This document shows, piece after piece, positions 1 to 6,066 of a stretch of DNA of 6,477 nucleotides. The notes under the pieces are model-generated. The model did not search any database. It worked only from the letters and a program-made list of their open reading frames with translations, and was not told the DNA's origin. Position 1 is the stretch's first letter. Each line of letters starts with the position of its first letter. Origin of the DNA: Burkholderiales bacterium (GTDB lineage Bacteria; Pseudomonadota; Gammaproteobacteria; Burkholderiales; Burkholderiaceae_C); assembly GCA_947462175.1 (NCBI GenBank), contig CANHOE010000157.1, positions 1-6,477 on the forward strand, in the 5' to 3' direction. Position numbers and translations under genes: made by a program.

Positions 1-57
1 CTTTGCATACTTGACGAAAAAATCGACGGCACGAAAGAGCGGCAGCACAAAGAAAAG

Positions 58-94
58 AGCCCGCAAGACCTTTTAAATCAAGGGCTTACGGGCT
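58..94 (-). terminator. Factor-independent terminator after tRNA-Val
   Basis: Positions 58-67 (AGCCCGCAAG) and 85-94 (CTTACGGGCT) form a 10-bp stem with a 17-nt loop. Read on the minus strand the single non-Watson-Crick position becomes a U-G wobble, and the stem is followed by CUUUUCUUUG, a U-rich tail. It starts nine bases past the CCA end of the tRNA, where the tRNA transcript is expected to end. A shorter T run (94-97) follows the stem on the plus strand, so it could also stop transcription arriving from the left edge. Confidence 0.72.
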
Positions 95-102
95 TTTCGA
101 AT

Positions 103-179
103 TGGTAGGCGCGAATGGACTCGAACCATCGACCCCCACCATGTCAAGGTGGTGCTCTAACCAGCTGAGCTACGCGCCT
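103..179 (-). tRNA. tRNA-Val (anticodon GAC)
   Basis: A complete 77-nt cloverleaf can be folded on the minus strand. The acceptor stem AGGCGCG pairs with CGCGCCT, followed by discriminator A and an encoded CCA. The D arm is GCTC-AGCTGGTTA-GAGC. The anticodon arm is CCACC-TTGACAT-GGTGG, which places GAC (valine) in the loop. The T arm is GATGG-TTCGAGT-CCATT with one G-U pair at its base. It reads valine GUC and GUU codons. It lies 42 bases downstream of the SPOR-like gene and is followed by a terminator, so it may be processed from a longer transcript as well as from its own promoter. Confidence 0.97.
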
Positions 180-191
180 GCAGAGCCCTCC

Positions 192-197
192 ACTATA
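192..197 (-). promoter_or_regulatory. Possible -10 element for tRNA-Val
   Basis: The minus strand reads TATAGT, one mismatch from the sigma-70 -10 consensus, ending 12 bases before the mature tRNA 5' end. That would give a very short GC-rich leader, as is common for stable RNAs. No good -35 hexamer is present at 16-18 bp spacing, so the call rests on the -10 alone. The hexamer sits between two copies of GAGGGCT (minus strand; 184-190 and 200-206), which may be coincidental. Confidence 0.35.
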
Positions 198-221
198 TCA
201 GCCCTCTCAGGCACATGGGAC

Positions 222-1010
222 TCAGAACTTCAACAGCTCCGTGCGAATGCCGCGCTCGGCGAGTAAGCGGCGGGCCTTGACGGCCTCGCTCTCGGTCGCA
301 AAAGGCCACACCACTGCACGCCAACCCGCGCTGACCTGCATCAGTTCAGTGCGCGGGGCGCCAGGCAATTCGCCGGCTGTGGCACTGGACACCATCAATT
401 GCTGTCGCAGCTCAGATGCGATCCGCGTTCGGGTGATGTCAGTCACCAATGCGTAGGCCGCGGCGCCTTCGACGGGTAGCCTGGCCCTTGCGGCGATCGC
501 CGCCGGGGCGGTCTGGACAGGCTGTGCCAAGAGCGGCGGAGCAGCCGCTGACAACGGCGCCAAAGACCGTAAACGCTTGCCCTCGTGCAGCGCAGCCACA
601 CGGGCTTCTTCACTGAGCACCGGCAAAATGGCGGGGCGCGTTTGCACGGTGAGCGTGTTCATCGCAGAAGATGCGCCCTGGTCGGCAGCAGCAGCCGCAT
701 CGGGAGCGCTCGCGGCGAGCGGCATCACAGGCAGGGCTGGCTGCAGCTGACCGCGGGCTACCTTCGAACTGGCAGTCTGCGGCGCTGAGGTGTTCGCCTC
801 GCCATGTTTCGCAGCGACGTTGACAGCGATCGAGGACCGCGGCTTGATGGCTTCGGGTTCGTTGTGGACGCTGCCGGCAGCCATCGCCGCGCCAGACGCG
901 AGGGCCAACATGGCGGCACACATCCGGCCAGCTATGCAGCGTGCCGGAAGGTATCGGCATGGCAAGGCGAGAACCCGGAAGGCCAGATCGTCGATGTGCA
1001 GAGCGTCCAT
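222..1010 (-). CDS. Secreted SPOR-like domain protein, function unknown
   Basis: This encodes 262 residues from the ATG at 1010. An in-frame GTG at 1052 would add 14 residues but has no visible ribosome binding site; the ATG has GGGAG about 14 bases upstream, longer than ideal, so the start is uncertain. The N-terminus has a basic stretch (CRYLPARCIAGR) and then a hydrophobic, Ala-rich segment ending GAAMAAG near residue 46, which looks like a Sec signal peptide. The middle, roughly residues 50-180, is a low-complexity Ala/Pro/Val linker. The last 75 residues have alternating strand and helix character, and the segment WRAVVWPFATESEAVKARR followed by LLAERGIRTELLKF resembles the second half of a SPOR repeat, which binds denuded peptidoglycan glycan strands. 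A periplasmic or envelope location is inferred. It lies 90 bases after relA on the same strand with no clear terminator between, so cotranscription is possible. The first half of the SPOR fold is not clear by eye. Confidence 0.72.
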   Translation of the reverse strand: MDALHIDDLAFRVLALPCRYLPARCIAGRMCAAMLALASGAAMAAGSVHNEPEAIKPRSSIAVNVAAKHGEANTSAPQTASSKVARGQLQPALPVMPLAASAPDAAAAADQGASSAMNTLTVQTRPAILPVLSEEARVAALHEGKRLRSLAPLSAAAPPLLAQPVQTAPAAIAARARLPVEGAAAYALVTDITRTRIASELRQQLMVSSATAGELPGAPRTELMQVSAGWRAVVWPFATESEAVKARRLLAERGIRTELLKF

Positions 1011-1100
1011 GAATCGCGCCGATTCTCCCGACGACCCGAACCATCGATCCACGAAAAAGCGGTGCGGAACCCTGCCAATCCGAGGCGCTGGGGTGCTGCG

Positions 1101-3386
1101 CTACTTGCGCCGCACCGCCCGCACCCCGCTGACCTGCCCCACCACGCGCAGCACCTGCGCCAGCTTTGCAGCGTCGGCCACCTCGACGGTGAAGGTCATG
1201 AACGCGGTACCTCCGCTGCTGTCACGCACCGACTGCGTTTTCACGCCGGTGACGTTCATCTTGTCCTTCGAGAACGCCTCGGAGATGTCGCGCAGCAGAC
1301 CCTGTCGGTCTGTCGCCTCGACGATGACATCGACCGGGTAGAGGGCATCCTTGCCCGCACGGGGCGCGCCCCACGCCACGCTGATCACGCGTTCGGGCGA
1401 GCGCTGCGCCATCTGCTTGAAGTTGCTGCAACCGCTGCGATGAACAGCCACGCCATTGCCACGTGTGACGTAGCCTCCAATCGCATCGGGTGGTGCCGGG
1501 CGGCAGCAGCGCGACAAGGTCGTCAGCAGCGACTCGACGCCGACCACCAACACGCCGCCTTTGGGCGACTCGCCATCGGGCCGCGCCTTGCGCAGCGCAA
1601 TCACTTCGTCTGCCGACGGCAACGGCTCGGGTGGCTTCAGCAGCGTCTCGATGGTGCGCAGTGAGAACTCGTCCTTGCCGACCACCTCGAACAAGGCGTC
1701 GGCCTGGCGGAAGCCGAGCTGTGAGGCCAGATCATCGAGCTTGATGGCCGTCTTGCCGATGCGTTGCAACAGTTTTTCGACTGCATCGCGACCACGCGCA
1801 ATGGTCTCGGCCTGCGCGCGCGCGTTGAACCAGGCGCGCACCTTGGCCTTGGAGCGCGGGCTCTGCAGGTAGCCCAGGTCCGTGTTCAGCCAGTCCATCG
1901 ACGGGCCGCCCTCCTTGACCGATGCGACCTCGACCGTCTGACCATTCTTCAATGCGGTGTTCAGGGGCACCATGGCGCCGTCGACCTTGGCACCGCGGCA
2001 GCGGTGACCCAGATCGGTGTGCACCGCATAGGCGAAGTCGATCGGCGTCGCGCCGGCCGTGAGTTCGACGACGGCTGCCTGCGGCGTGAAGACGTAGATG
2101 CGGTCGTCGAAGGTGGCGCCAGCTTCGGCAACAGCAGGCGCATCCGACGCCCGATCCTGATCCGCAAAATCGCGCTCCCATGCCAGCAGCTGGCGCAGCA
2201 CGCTCTTGCGCGCTTCGGCCAGCTGCGCATCGAAGTCTGAATCGGCCGCCACCGAACCGGCATAGCCCTTGACACCCGCCTCCTTGTAGGCCCAGTGGGC
2301 CGCCACGCCGTGTTCAGCGTGGTCGTGCATCGCTCTCGTGCGGATCTGCACCTCGACCGGCCGTGCGACATCGTCGAGCACCACGGTGTGCAGCGACTGA
2401 TAGCCGTTCGCCTTCGGCCGCGCGATGTAGTCATCGAACTCGTCTGCCAGTGGTGTCAGCAACTCGTGGACGAGGCCCAGCGCGGCGTAGCAGGCCGGCA
2501 CGTCGGCGACGATGACGCGCAGCGCGCGAACATCGAGCACGCGGTCAAAGCCCAGGCTCTTGCCCTGCATCTTCTTCCAGATGCTGTACAGGTGCTTCGG
2601 TCGACCCTGCACCTCGGCCGAAATGCCATGGACATGCAGCTGATCGGCGAGCCACTGCCGGAACGACTCCACCTGCTGCTCGCGCTCGGTGCGTTTCTCG
2701 TCGAGCAGCTTCGCCACCATCTTGTACTGCGCGGGCTGCAGAAAGCGAAAGGCCAGGTCTTCGATTTCCCACTTGATCTGCCAGATGCCAAGCCGATTGG
2801 CGAGCGGCGCGAACACCTGCATGGATTCGCGCGCCAGCGCCTCGGGGCACGGCTGCTTATGGGCCGCGAAATAGCGCAGCGTCTGCAGGCGCGAGGCCAG
2901 CCGCAGCAGCACCACACGCAGGTCGCGCGAGAAGGCCAGCAGCATCTTGCGCACCCGCTCGGTCTGCTGCACGCGCTGTTCGCCCTCGAACTGCGCTTCG
3001 CGGGCGGCGCGCTGGATCTGCACCAGCTTGCGAGTGTGCATCACCAGGCTCGCGTGCGAAGGCCCGAAGGCCTTGCTCACGACCTCCTCGGGTTTGTGCA
3101 GGTAATCACCGGCGTAGACCAGATAGGCAGCGGCCCGCATCGATGGGGCGGCACCAATGCCTTCGAGGATGTCGGCGACACCGTCTGCGTGTTCGAGTGC
3201 GTCTTCGCCCGTGTCCAGTGGCTGGCCCGCCAGCAAGGGCTCGGCGAATGCGCGGGCACGCTGAACCTGCGCGGTGTTGTCACTGGGCGCCGCCGCAGGA
3301 TCCACCAATCGATCAACGGGGTCTGCCTCGGTGAGCGCGACGATGGTTGCGGCGTTCGCGCGCGCCGCTGAAGCACTGGTCTTCAT
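1101..3386 (-). CDS. relA: RelA, ribosome-associated (p)ppGpp synthetase
   Basis: This 761-residue protein matches the long RelA/SpoT homologues. RelA transfers pyrophosphate from ATP to GDP or GTP to make (p)ppGpp when uncharged tRNA enters the ribosomal A site. Domains in order: a low-complexity N-terminus (1-60); a pseudo-hydrolase domain (about 61-200) where the catalytic His-Asp pair is missing (YLVYAGDYLHKPEEV at 88-102); the synthetase domain with GRPKHLYSIWKKM (261-273), EFDD (316-319), NGYQSLHT (327-334), EVQIRT (345-350) and HAEHGVAAHW (356-365); a TGS domain (about 427-490); a helical region; a Cys-containing zinc-finger-like region (C627, C628, H649, C653); and a C-terminal ACT domain (about 684-758). 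The EFDD motif is typical of synthetase-only RelA, whereas bifunctional Rel/SpoT enzymes carry RxKD. The start is the ATG whose bases overlap the hydrolase stop as ATGA; a further upstream ATG at 3482 would put 32 atypical residues inside the hydrolase gene. The close overlap implies translational coupling. A separate SpoT hydrolase is expected elsewhere in the genome. Confidence 0.96.
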   Translation of the reverse strand: MKTSASAARANAATIVALTEADPVDRLVDPAAAPSDNTAQVQRARAFAEPLLAGQPLDTGEDALEHADGVADILEGIGAAPSMRAAAYLVYAGDYLHKPEEVVSKAFGPSHASLVMHTRKLVQIQRAAREAQFEGEQRVQQTERVRKMLLAFSRDLRVVLLRLASRLQTLRYFAAHKQPCPEALARESMQVFAPLANRLGIWQIKWEIEDLAFRFLQPAQYKMVAKLLDEKRTEREQQVESFRQWLADQLHVHGISAEVQGRPKHLYSIWKKMQGKSLGFDRVLDVRALRVIVADVPACYAALGLVHELLTPLADEFDDYIARPKANGYQSLHTVVLDDVARPVEVQIRTRAMHDHAEHGVAAHWAYKEAGVKGYAGSVAADSDFDAQLAEARKSVLRQLLAWERDFADQDRASDAPAVAEAGATFDDRIYVFTPQAAVVELTAGATPIDFAYAVHTDLGHRCRGAKVDGAMVPLNTALKNGQTVEVASVKEGGPSMDWLNTDLGYLQSPRSKAKVRAWFNARAQAETIARGRDAVEKLLQRIGKTAIKLDDLASQLGFRQADALFEVVGKDEFSLRTIETLLKPPEPLPSADEVIALRKARPDGESPKGGVLVVGVESLLTTLSRCCRPAPPDAIGGYVTRGNGVAVHRSGCSNFKQMAQRSPERVISVAWGAPRAGKDALYPVDVIVEATDRQGLLRDISEAFSKDKMNVTGVKTQSVRDSSGGTAFMTFTVEVADAAKLAQVLRVVGQVSGVRAVRRK

Positions 3387-4255
3387 GTGGCCAGCAGGAA
3401 CTCCCGCACCCGCTTGACCTGGTCGTCGGCAATCAGGGTGGGTGCGTGGCCAACGCCGGTGAACTGGTGCAGTTGGGCACACGGACCGCGCTGGGTCATC
3501 TCTTGCGCGTGCGCGAGCGTCAGTAGATCAGAGTCGGCACCGCGCAGCAGCAGCGTCGGGCAACGGAGCGAGTCATAGGCGGACCACAGCGAAGCCTCGA
3601 AGGCAGCAGCTGATTCGGGCGTCGAGGTCCGAAACGGGATCGCGATGGCGGGGTCGTAGTGGAGCCTCCAACCACCCCCATCAACCGGCCGCAGCATCGG
3701 ACGGGCCAGGGCCAGCCATTGCTCACGGCTGTGGGGACCAAAGCTCTTCGAGATGGACCACAGGTAATCCGCAGCCTGCTCGACGCTGTCCCAGCGCAGT
3801 GGCACGCCGAGGTAGGCGCCAATCCTTGCGATGGCCTGCGGCGGCAGCACCGGCCCGACGTCGTTCATCACCAGCTTCGACACCAGCGGCTTGGGCGTCA
3901 GCGAAGCCACCACCATGCCGATCAGCCCGCCCATGGACGTGCCGACCCAATGCACCGTCTCGGCGTTGACGCGCGCAAGCACGGTGACCATGTCGGCGGC
4001 ATAGCGCGGCACCACATACTCCGCCGGGTTGGGCAGACACTCCGATTCACCACGGCCCGCCATGTCGGGACAGACAACACGGTAGTGGTCGCTCATCGCA
4101 GCTGCGAGCACATCGAAATCGCGGCCCTGCCGGGTCAGGCCGTGCACGCACACCAGCACGCGCGGGTTCGCTGCGTCACCCCACTCCCAATACGCCACGC
4201 GATGCAGCCCGGTCGAGTTCTGGCAGGGCACATGGTGCAGGCGGGGCGCTTTCAT
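3383..4255 (-). CDS. Alpha/beta hydrolase, substrate unknown
   Basis: This 290-residue protein has the marks of the alpha/beta hydrolase fold: an HG oxyanion motif (residues 38-39, in VCVHGLTRQGRDF), the nucleophile elbow GTSMGG with Ser107, a likely acid in GADSDLL (Asp241 or Asp243) and the catalytic histidine in VGHAP (His270). PDMAGRGES (64-71) is the usual strand-4 region, and a helical cap probably spans about 135-220. There is no signal peptide, so it is probably cytoplasmic. The fold covers esterases, lactonases, haloperoxidases and C-C hydrolases, and the sequence alone does not fix the substrate. The start ATG is preceded by AGGA with a 7-base gap. The stop codon overlaps the relA start as ATGA, so both are read from one message. 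The SIMPL gene ends 61 bases upstream on the same strand. Confidence 0.93.
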   Translation of the reverse strand: MKAPRLHHVPCQNSTGLHRVAYWEWGDAANPRVLVCVHGLTRQGRDFDVLAAAMSDHYRVVCPDMAGRGESECLPNPAEYVVPRYAADMVTVLARVNAETVHWVGTSMGGLIGMVVASLTPKPLVSKLVMNDVGPVLPPQAIARIGAYLGVPLRWDSVEQAADYLWSISKSFGPHSREQWLALARPMLRPVDGGGWRLHYDPAIAIPFRTSTPESAAAFEASLWSAYDSLRCPTLLLRGADSDLLTLAHAQEMTQRGPCAQLHQFTGVGHAPTLIADDQVKRVREFLLAT

Positions 4256-4278
4256 CAGGGCATCCTATCAATGCCCTT
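4256..4278 (-). promoter_or_regulatory. Hairpin holding the hydrolase ribosome binding site
   Basis: AGGGCAT (4257-4263) and ATGCCCT (4271-4277) form a perfect 7-bp stem around a 7-nt loop, ending one base before the start ATG at 4255. In the minus-strand transcript the loop is UGAUAGG, so the AGG of the Shine-Dalgarno sequence is in the loop and its final A is the first base of the descending stem. Such a structure could modulate translation of the hydrolase and, through coupling, of relA. The stem is seen; the regulatory role is inferred. Confidence 0.4.
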
Positions 4279-4316
4279 GATGACACGCGCGAACATGGCG
4301 CCTCGCGCCGATCTTT

Positions 4317-5066
4317 TCACTTCAGCATCTGGACCGTGCCGCTGACGGTCACCGACACGCTGGTCTGCCCGGCCTCGACGGGCAGTGGTGCGTCGGCGGC
4401 GGCCGCGAAGACCTTCGCCCGCATCATCATTGGCTCAGGTCCACCGCCCTGCTCATTGCTGTTGACACTGACCTCGCGCACTGCATAGCTGGCATAGCCG
4501 AACTGCTTGGTCACTTCGGTGGCCTGAGCGCGGTAACGGGCGATGGCCTGCGCGGTCACGCTGCCCTCGGTCTTCTCACGCTGCTCACGCGACAGGCCCT
4601 GCGACACGCGAGCAATCGTCATCGACTGAATGCGGCCGGCCAGCTGGCCGATGCCGGGCAGGTCACGGCCTTCGATCACCAGCTCAGCAGTACCCTGCCA
4701 ACCGTTCATCTGGCCCTTGGTCGAATAGCGCGGATTCATCGAAAAATTGCCAGTACGCACATCGATCTGGCCCGCACGCGCCACGCCGCGGGCTTCGAGC
4801 AGCGCCGCGTCCAGGGCCTGCTTCAGCGCCGCCTGAACGCCACTGGCATCGGCGCCTTCGCGCGCGGTCGAGAGCGTGACCGCCATCAGGTCGCGCGTCA
4901 CCTCCACGCTGGCAGTGGCGGTCAGCGCGACCACGCCGCTGGGTGGCACTGGATCGCCAGCCAGCGCGGCCGTCACCGCCAGCGTCGTCACGCTGGCGGC
5001 AAAAACCGAACACAGGCGACGCGGCGAGCGCCCCGACAGCGATGGACGAAAGGGGATGAAGTTCAT
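4317..5066 (-). CDS. SIMPL (DUF541) domain protein, secreted
   Basis: From the ATG at 5066 this encodes 249 residues. The N-terminus (MNFIPFRPSLSGRSPRRLCS) is basic and followed by a hydrophobic segment ending VTAALA-GDP near residue 36, a good Sec signal peptide, so the protein is probably periplasmic or outer-membrane associated. The rest matches the SIMPL/DUF541 family (BP26, YggE type): an early strand VVALTATASVEVTRDLMAVT (45-64), a helix rich in Ala and Leu (about 76-96), TGNFSMNPRYSTKGQ (105-119) with the usual NPRY-like turn, the helical SREQREKTEGSVTAQAIARY segment (159-178), and a C-terminal strand pair ending SVSVTVSGTVQMLK. Family members have been linked to stress and envelope phenotypes, but no biochemical role is fixed. 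In-frame codons run on upstream to 5219 but lack a signal-peptide logic, so I chose 5066; no strong ribosome binding site precedes it. The gene diverges from ompR. Confidence 0.88.
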   Translation of the reverse strand: MNFIPFRPSLSGRSPRRLCSVFAASVTTLAVTAALAGDPVPPSGVVALTATASVEVTRDLMAVTLSTAREGADASGVQAALKQALDAALLEARGVARAGQIDVRTGNFSMNPRYSTKGQMNGWQGTAELVIEGRDLPGIGQLAGRIQSMTIARVSQGLSREQREKTEGSVTAQAIARYRAQATEVTKQFGYASYAVREVSVNSNEQGGGPEPMMMRAKVFAAAADAPLPVEAGQTSVSVTVSGTVQMLK

Positions 5067-5175
5067 GGTGTTCAGGGAGAGCCGGCGCAAGCTGCGCCCG
5101 CACAGCCTAACGCGACCCGCACGACACGCGATGACGCCGAGGCGTGCGGCAACACACGCTCTCGCTGAGCATATT

Positions 5176-5243
5176 TGTAACAGGTGGTCAATGCGGCGCG
5201 GAACTGGCTGTGAAGCCACACAGAATCTCGCTTGTTACATATT
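5176..5243. promoter_or_regulatory. Candidate OmpR operator (inverted TGTAACA repeat)
   Basis: TGTAACA at 5176-5182 and TGTTACA at 5233-5239 are perfect inverse complements, 57 bases apart from start to start. The right arm continues as GTTACATATT (5234-5243), which resembles a half-site in the F1 OmpR site of the E. coli ompF promoter as I recall it. CATATT also lies beside each arm (5170-5175 and 5238-5243), and CTCGCT precedes each (5161-5166 and 5227-5232). Position just before the ompR ribosome binding site suggests autoregulation and possibly control of the SIMPL gene. The repeats are seen; binding is inferred. Confidence 0.4.
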
Positions 5244-5249
5244 GGAGAG
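5244..5249 (+). promoter_or_regulatory. Ribosome binding site of ompR
   Basis: GGAGAG lies just before the ATG at 5254, with six bases between GGAG and the start. This decides the start: the frame stays open far upstream, over the antisense SIMPL gene, but only this ATG has a good Shine-Dalgarno sequence and begins the receiver domain at the right distance. Confidence 0.85.
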
Positions 5250-5253
5250 TGTC

Positions 5254-5988
5254 ATGAATGCTGCCAACCCAGCGCGCGCCAATCGAGTGGTCGTTGTCGA
5301 TGACGACGCCCGTATCCGCGACCTGCTGCGCCGCTACCTGACGCAGGAAGGCTTCGAGGTGCTGCTGGCCGAAGACGCCAAGGCGCTCAACCGCGTGCTC
5401 ACGCGCGAGACCATCGACCTGATCGTGCTCGACCTGATGCTCCCCGGCGAAGACGGTCTGTCGATCTGCCGCCGACTGCGCGCCGCCAATGATCTGACGC
5501 CGATCATCATGCTGACCGCCAAGGTCGAGGATGTGGACCGCATCGTCGGCCTGGAAGTGGGCGCCGACGACTACCTGCCCAAGCCTTTCAACCCGCGCGA
5601 GTTGCTGGCCCGAATCCATGCGGTGCTGCGCCGTCGGCCCTCGCTGGAGGCGCCTGGCGCGCCGGCAAAGGAAGCATTGACGGTCACTTTCGGCCCGTTC
5701 GAGTTCGATCTGGCATTGCGCCGCCTGTCGAAGGAGGGCGAGCAGGTCGCGCTGACCACCGGCGAGTTCTCGATGCTGAAGGCATTGGTGCGTCACCCGC
5801 GGCAGCCGCTGTCGCGCGACAAGCTCGCACAGCTGGCGCGCGGCCGCGAGTTCGAGCCTTTCGACCGCAGCCTCGACGTGCAGATCTCGCGCCTGCGCAA
5901 GATGATCGAGCCCGACCCGGCGCAGCCGCGCTACATCCAGACGGTCTGGGGTGTCGGCTATGTGTTCGTGCCCGACGAAGCGACTTGA
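5254..5988 (+). CDS. ompR: OmpR-type DNA-binding response regulator
   Basis: This 244-residue protein is the output half of a two-component system. The receiver domain (about 10-125) carries the acidic pocket Asp16/Asp17, the phosphoacceptor Asp60 (VLDLMLPGEDGLS), Thr88 and Lys110 (DYLPKPFNPRELLARI). After a short linker (about 128-142), the winged-helix DNA-binding domain (about 143-240) contains LTTGEFSMLKALVRHPRQPL (167-186), LARGRE (194-199) and RSLDVQISRLRKM (205-217), ending YIQTVWGVGYVFVPD. As I recall the E. coli protein, blocks such as LDLMLPGEDGLSICRRLR, KPFNPRELLARI and YIQTVWG are identical or nearly so, which supports OmpR itself over a generic family member. Phosphorylated OmpR binds DNA as a dimer and controls envelope genes, classically porins. 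The sensor kinase gene follows 78 bases downstream on the same strand. The candidate operator just upstream suggests autoregulation. Confidence 0.95.
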   Translation: MNAANPARANRVVVVDDDARIRDLLRRYLTQEGFEVLLAEDAKALNRVLTRETIDLIVLDLMLPGEDGLSICRRLRAANDLTPIIMLTAKVEDVDRIVGLEVGADDYLPKPFNPRELLARIHAVLRRRPSLEAPGAPAKEALTVTFGPFEFDLALRRLSKEGEQVALTTGEFSMLKALVRHPRQPLSRDKLAQLARGREFEPFDRSLDVQISRLRKMIEPDPAQPRYIQTVWGVGYVFVPDEAT

Positions 5989-6066
5989 GCGGGCCGACCT
6001 CGGTTGACACCCCGCACAACGGTACCGGGGCGGTGCTGATGCGATGTGCGCCCGAATGGTTCACCC

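Larger units (their letters stand above)
5067..5253. promoter_or_regulatory. Divergent intergenic region between SIMPL gene and ompR
   Basis: These 187 bases separate two divergent start codons and must hold both promoters. No convincing -35/-10 pair was found on either strand. Visible elements are a 7-bp inverted repeat CCGCACG (5117-5123) / CGTGCGG (5143-5149), an AT-richer patch with CATATT at 5170-5175, the TGTAACA / TGTTACA inverted repeat described separately, and a small hairpin TGGCT-gtga-AGCCA (5205-5218) in the probable ompR leader. Confidence 0.6.

Noticed and set aside
1..48. Minus-strand frame starting GTG at 48 (LPLFRAVDFFVKYAK)
   Set aside because: Codon use is plausible, but there is no ribosome binding site, it starts ten bases past a terminator, and only 16 codons are present.
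2..76. Lys/Arg-rich open frame on the plus strand (ending TKKRARKTF, stop TAA at 74-76), possibly the tail of a gene entering from the left
   Set aside because: Its last codons and stop lie inside the terminator hairpin, part of the Lys content comes from the A run that is the terminator's U tail on the other strand, and only about 24 codons are visible. It may be real but cannot be supported.
1053..1100. Terminator between relA and the SPOR-like gene (T5 run on the minus strand near 1053-1057)
   Set aside because: No stem longer than about 4 bp precedes the T run, so it is not a convincing terminator.
804..1664. Plus-strand open frame of 286 codons opposite the SPOR-like gene and the relA 3' end
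   Set aside because: It spans two genes on the opposite strand, has no recognisable domain and fits a GC-bias shadow.
2295..3371. Long plus-strand open frame of 358 codons opposite relA
   Set aside because: It is antisense to a clear RelA coding region, its product is rich in Arg, His and Gln with no recognisable domain, and long antisense frames are common in GC-rich genes.
3387..3482. Longer RelA start at 3482
   Set aside because: The extra 32 residues overlap the conserved C-terminus of the hydrolase and look unlike RelA; the ATGA overlap at 3386 is the natural start.
4287..4317. GC-rich hairpin GGCGC-CTC-GCGCC (4297-4309) followed by TTTT, as a SIMPL terminator
   Set aside because: The T run follows the stem on the plus strand, while the genes on both sides are read from the minus strand, where no U tail follows.
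4876..5253. N-terminal extension of OmpR upstream of 5254
   Set aside because: The frame crosses the antisense SIMPL gene and its promoter region, and GGAGAG precedes only the ATG at 5254.
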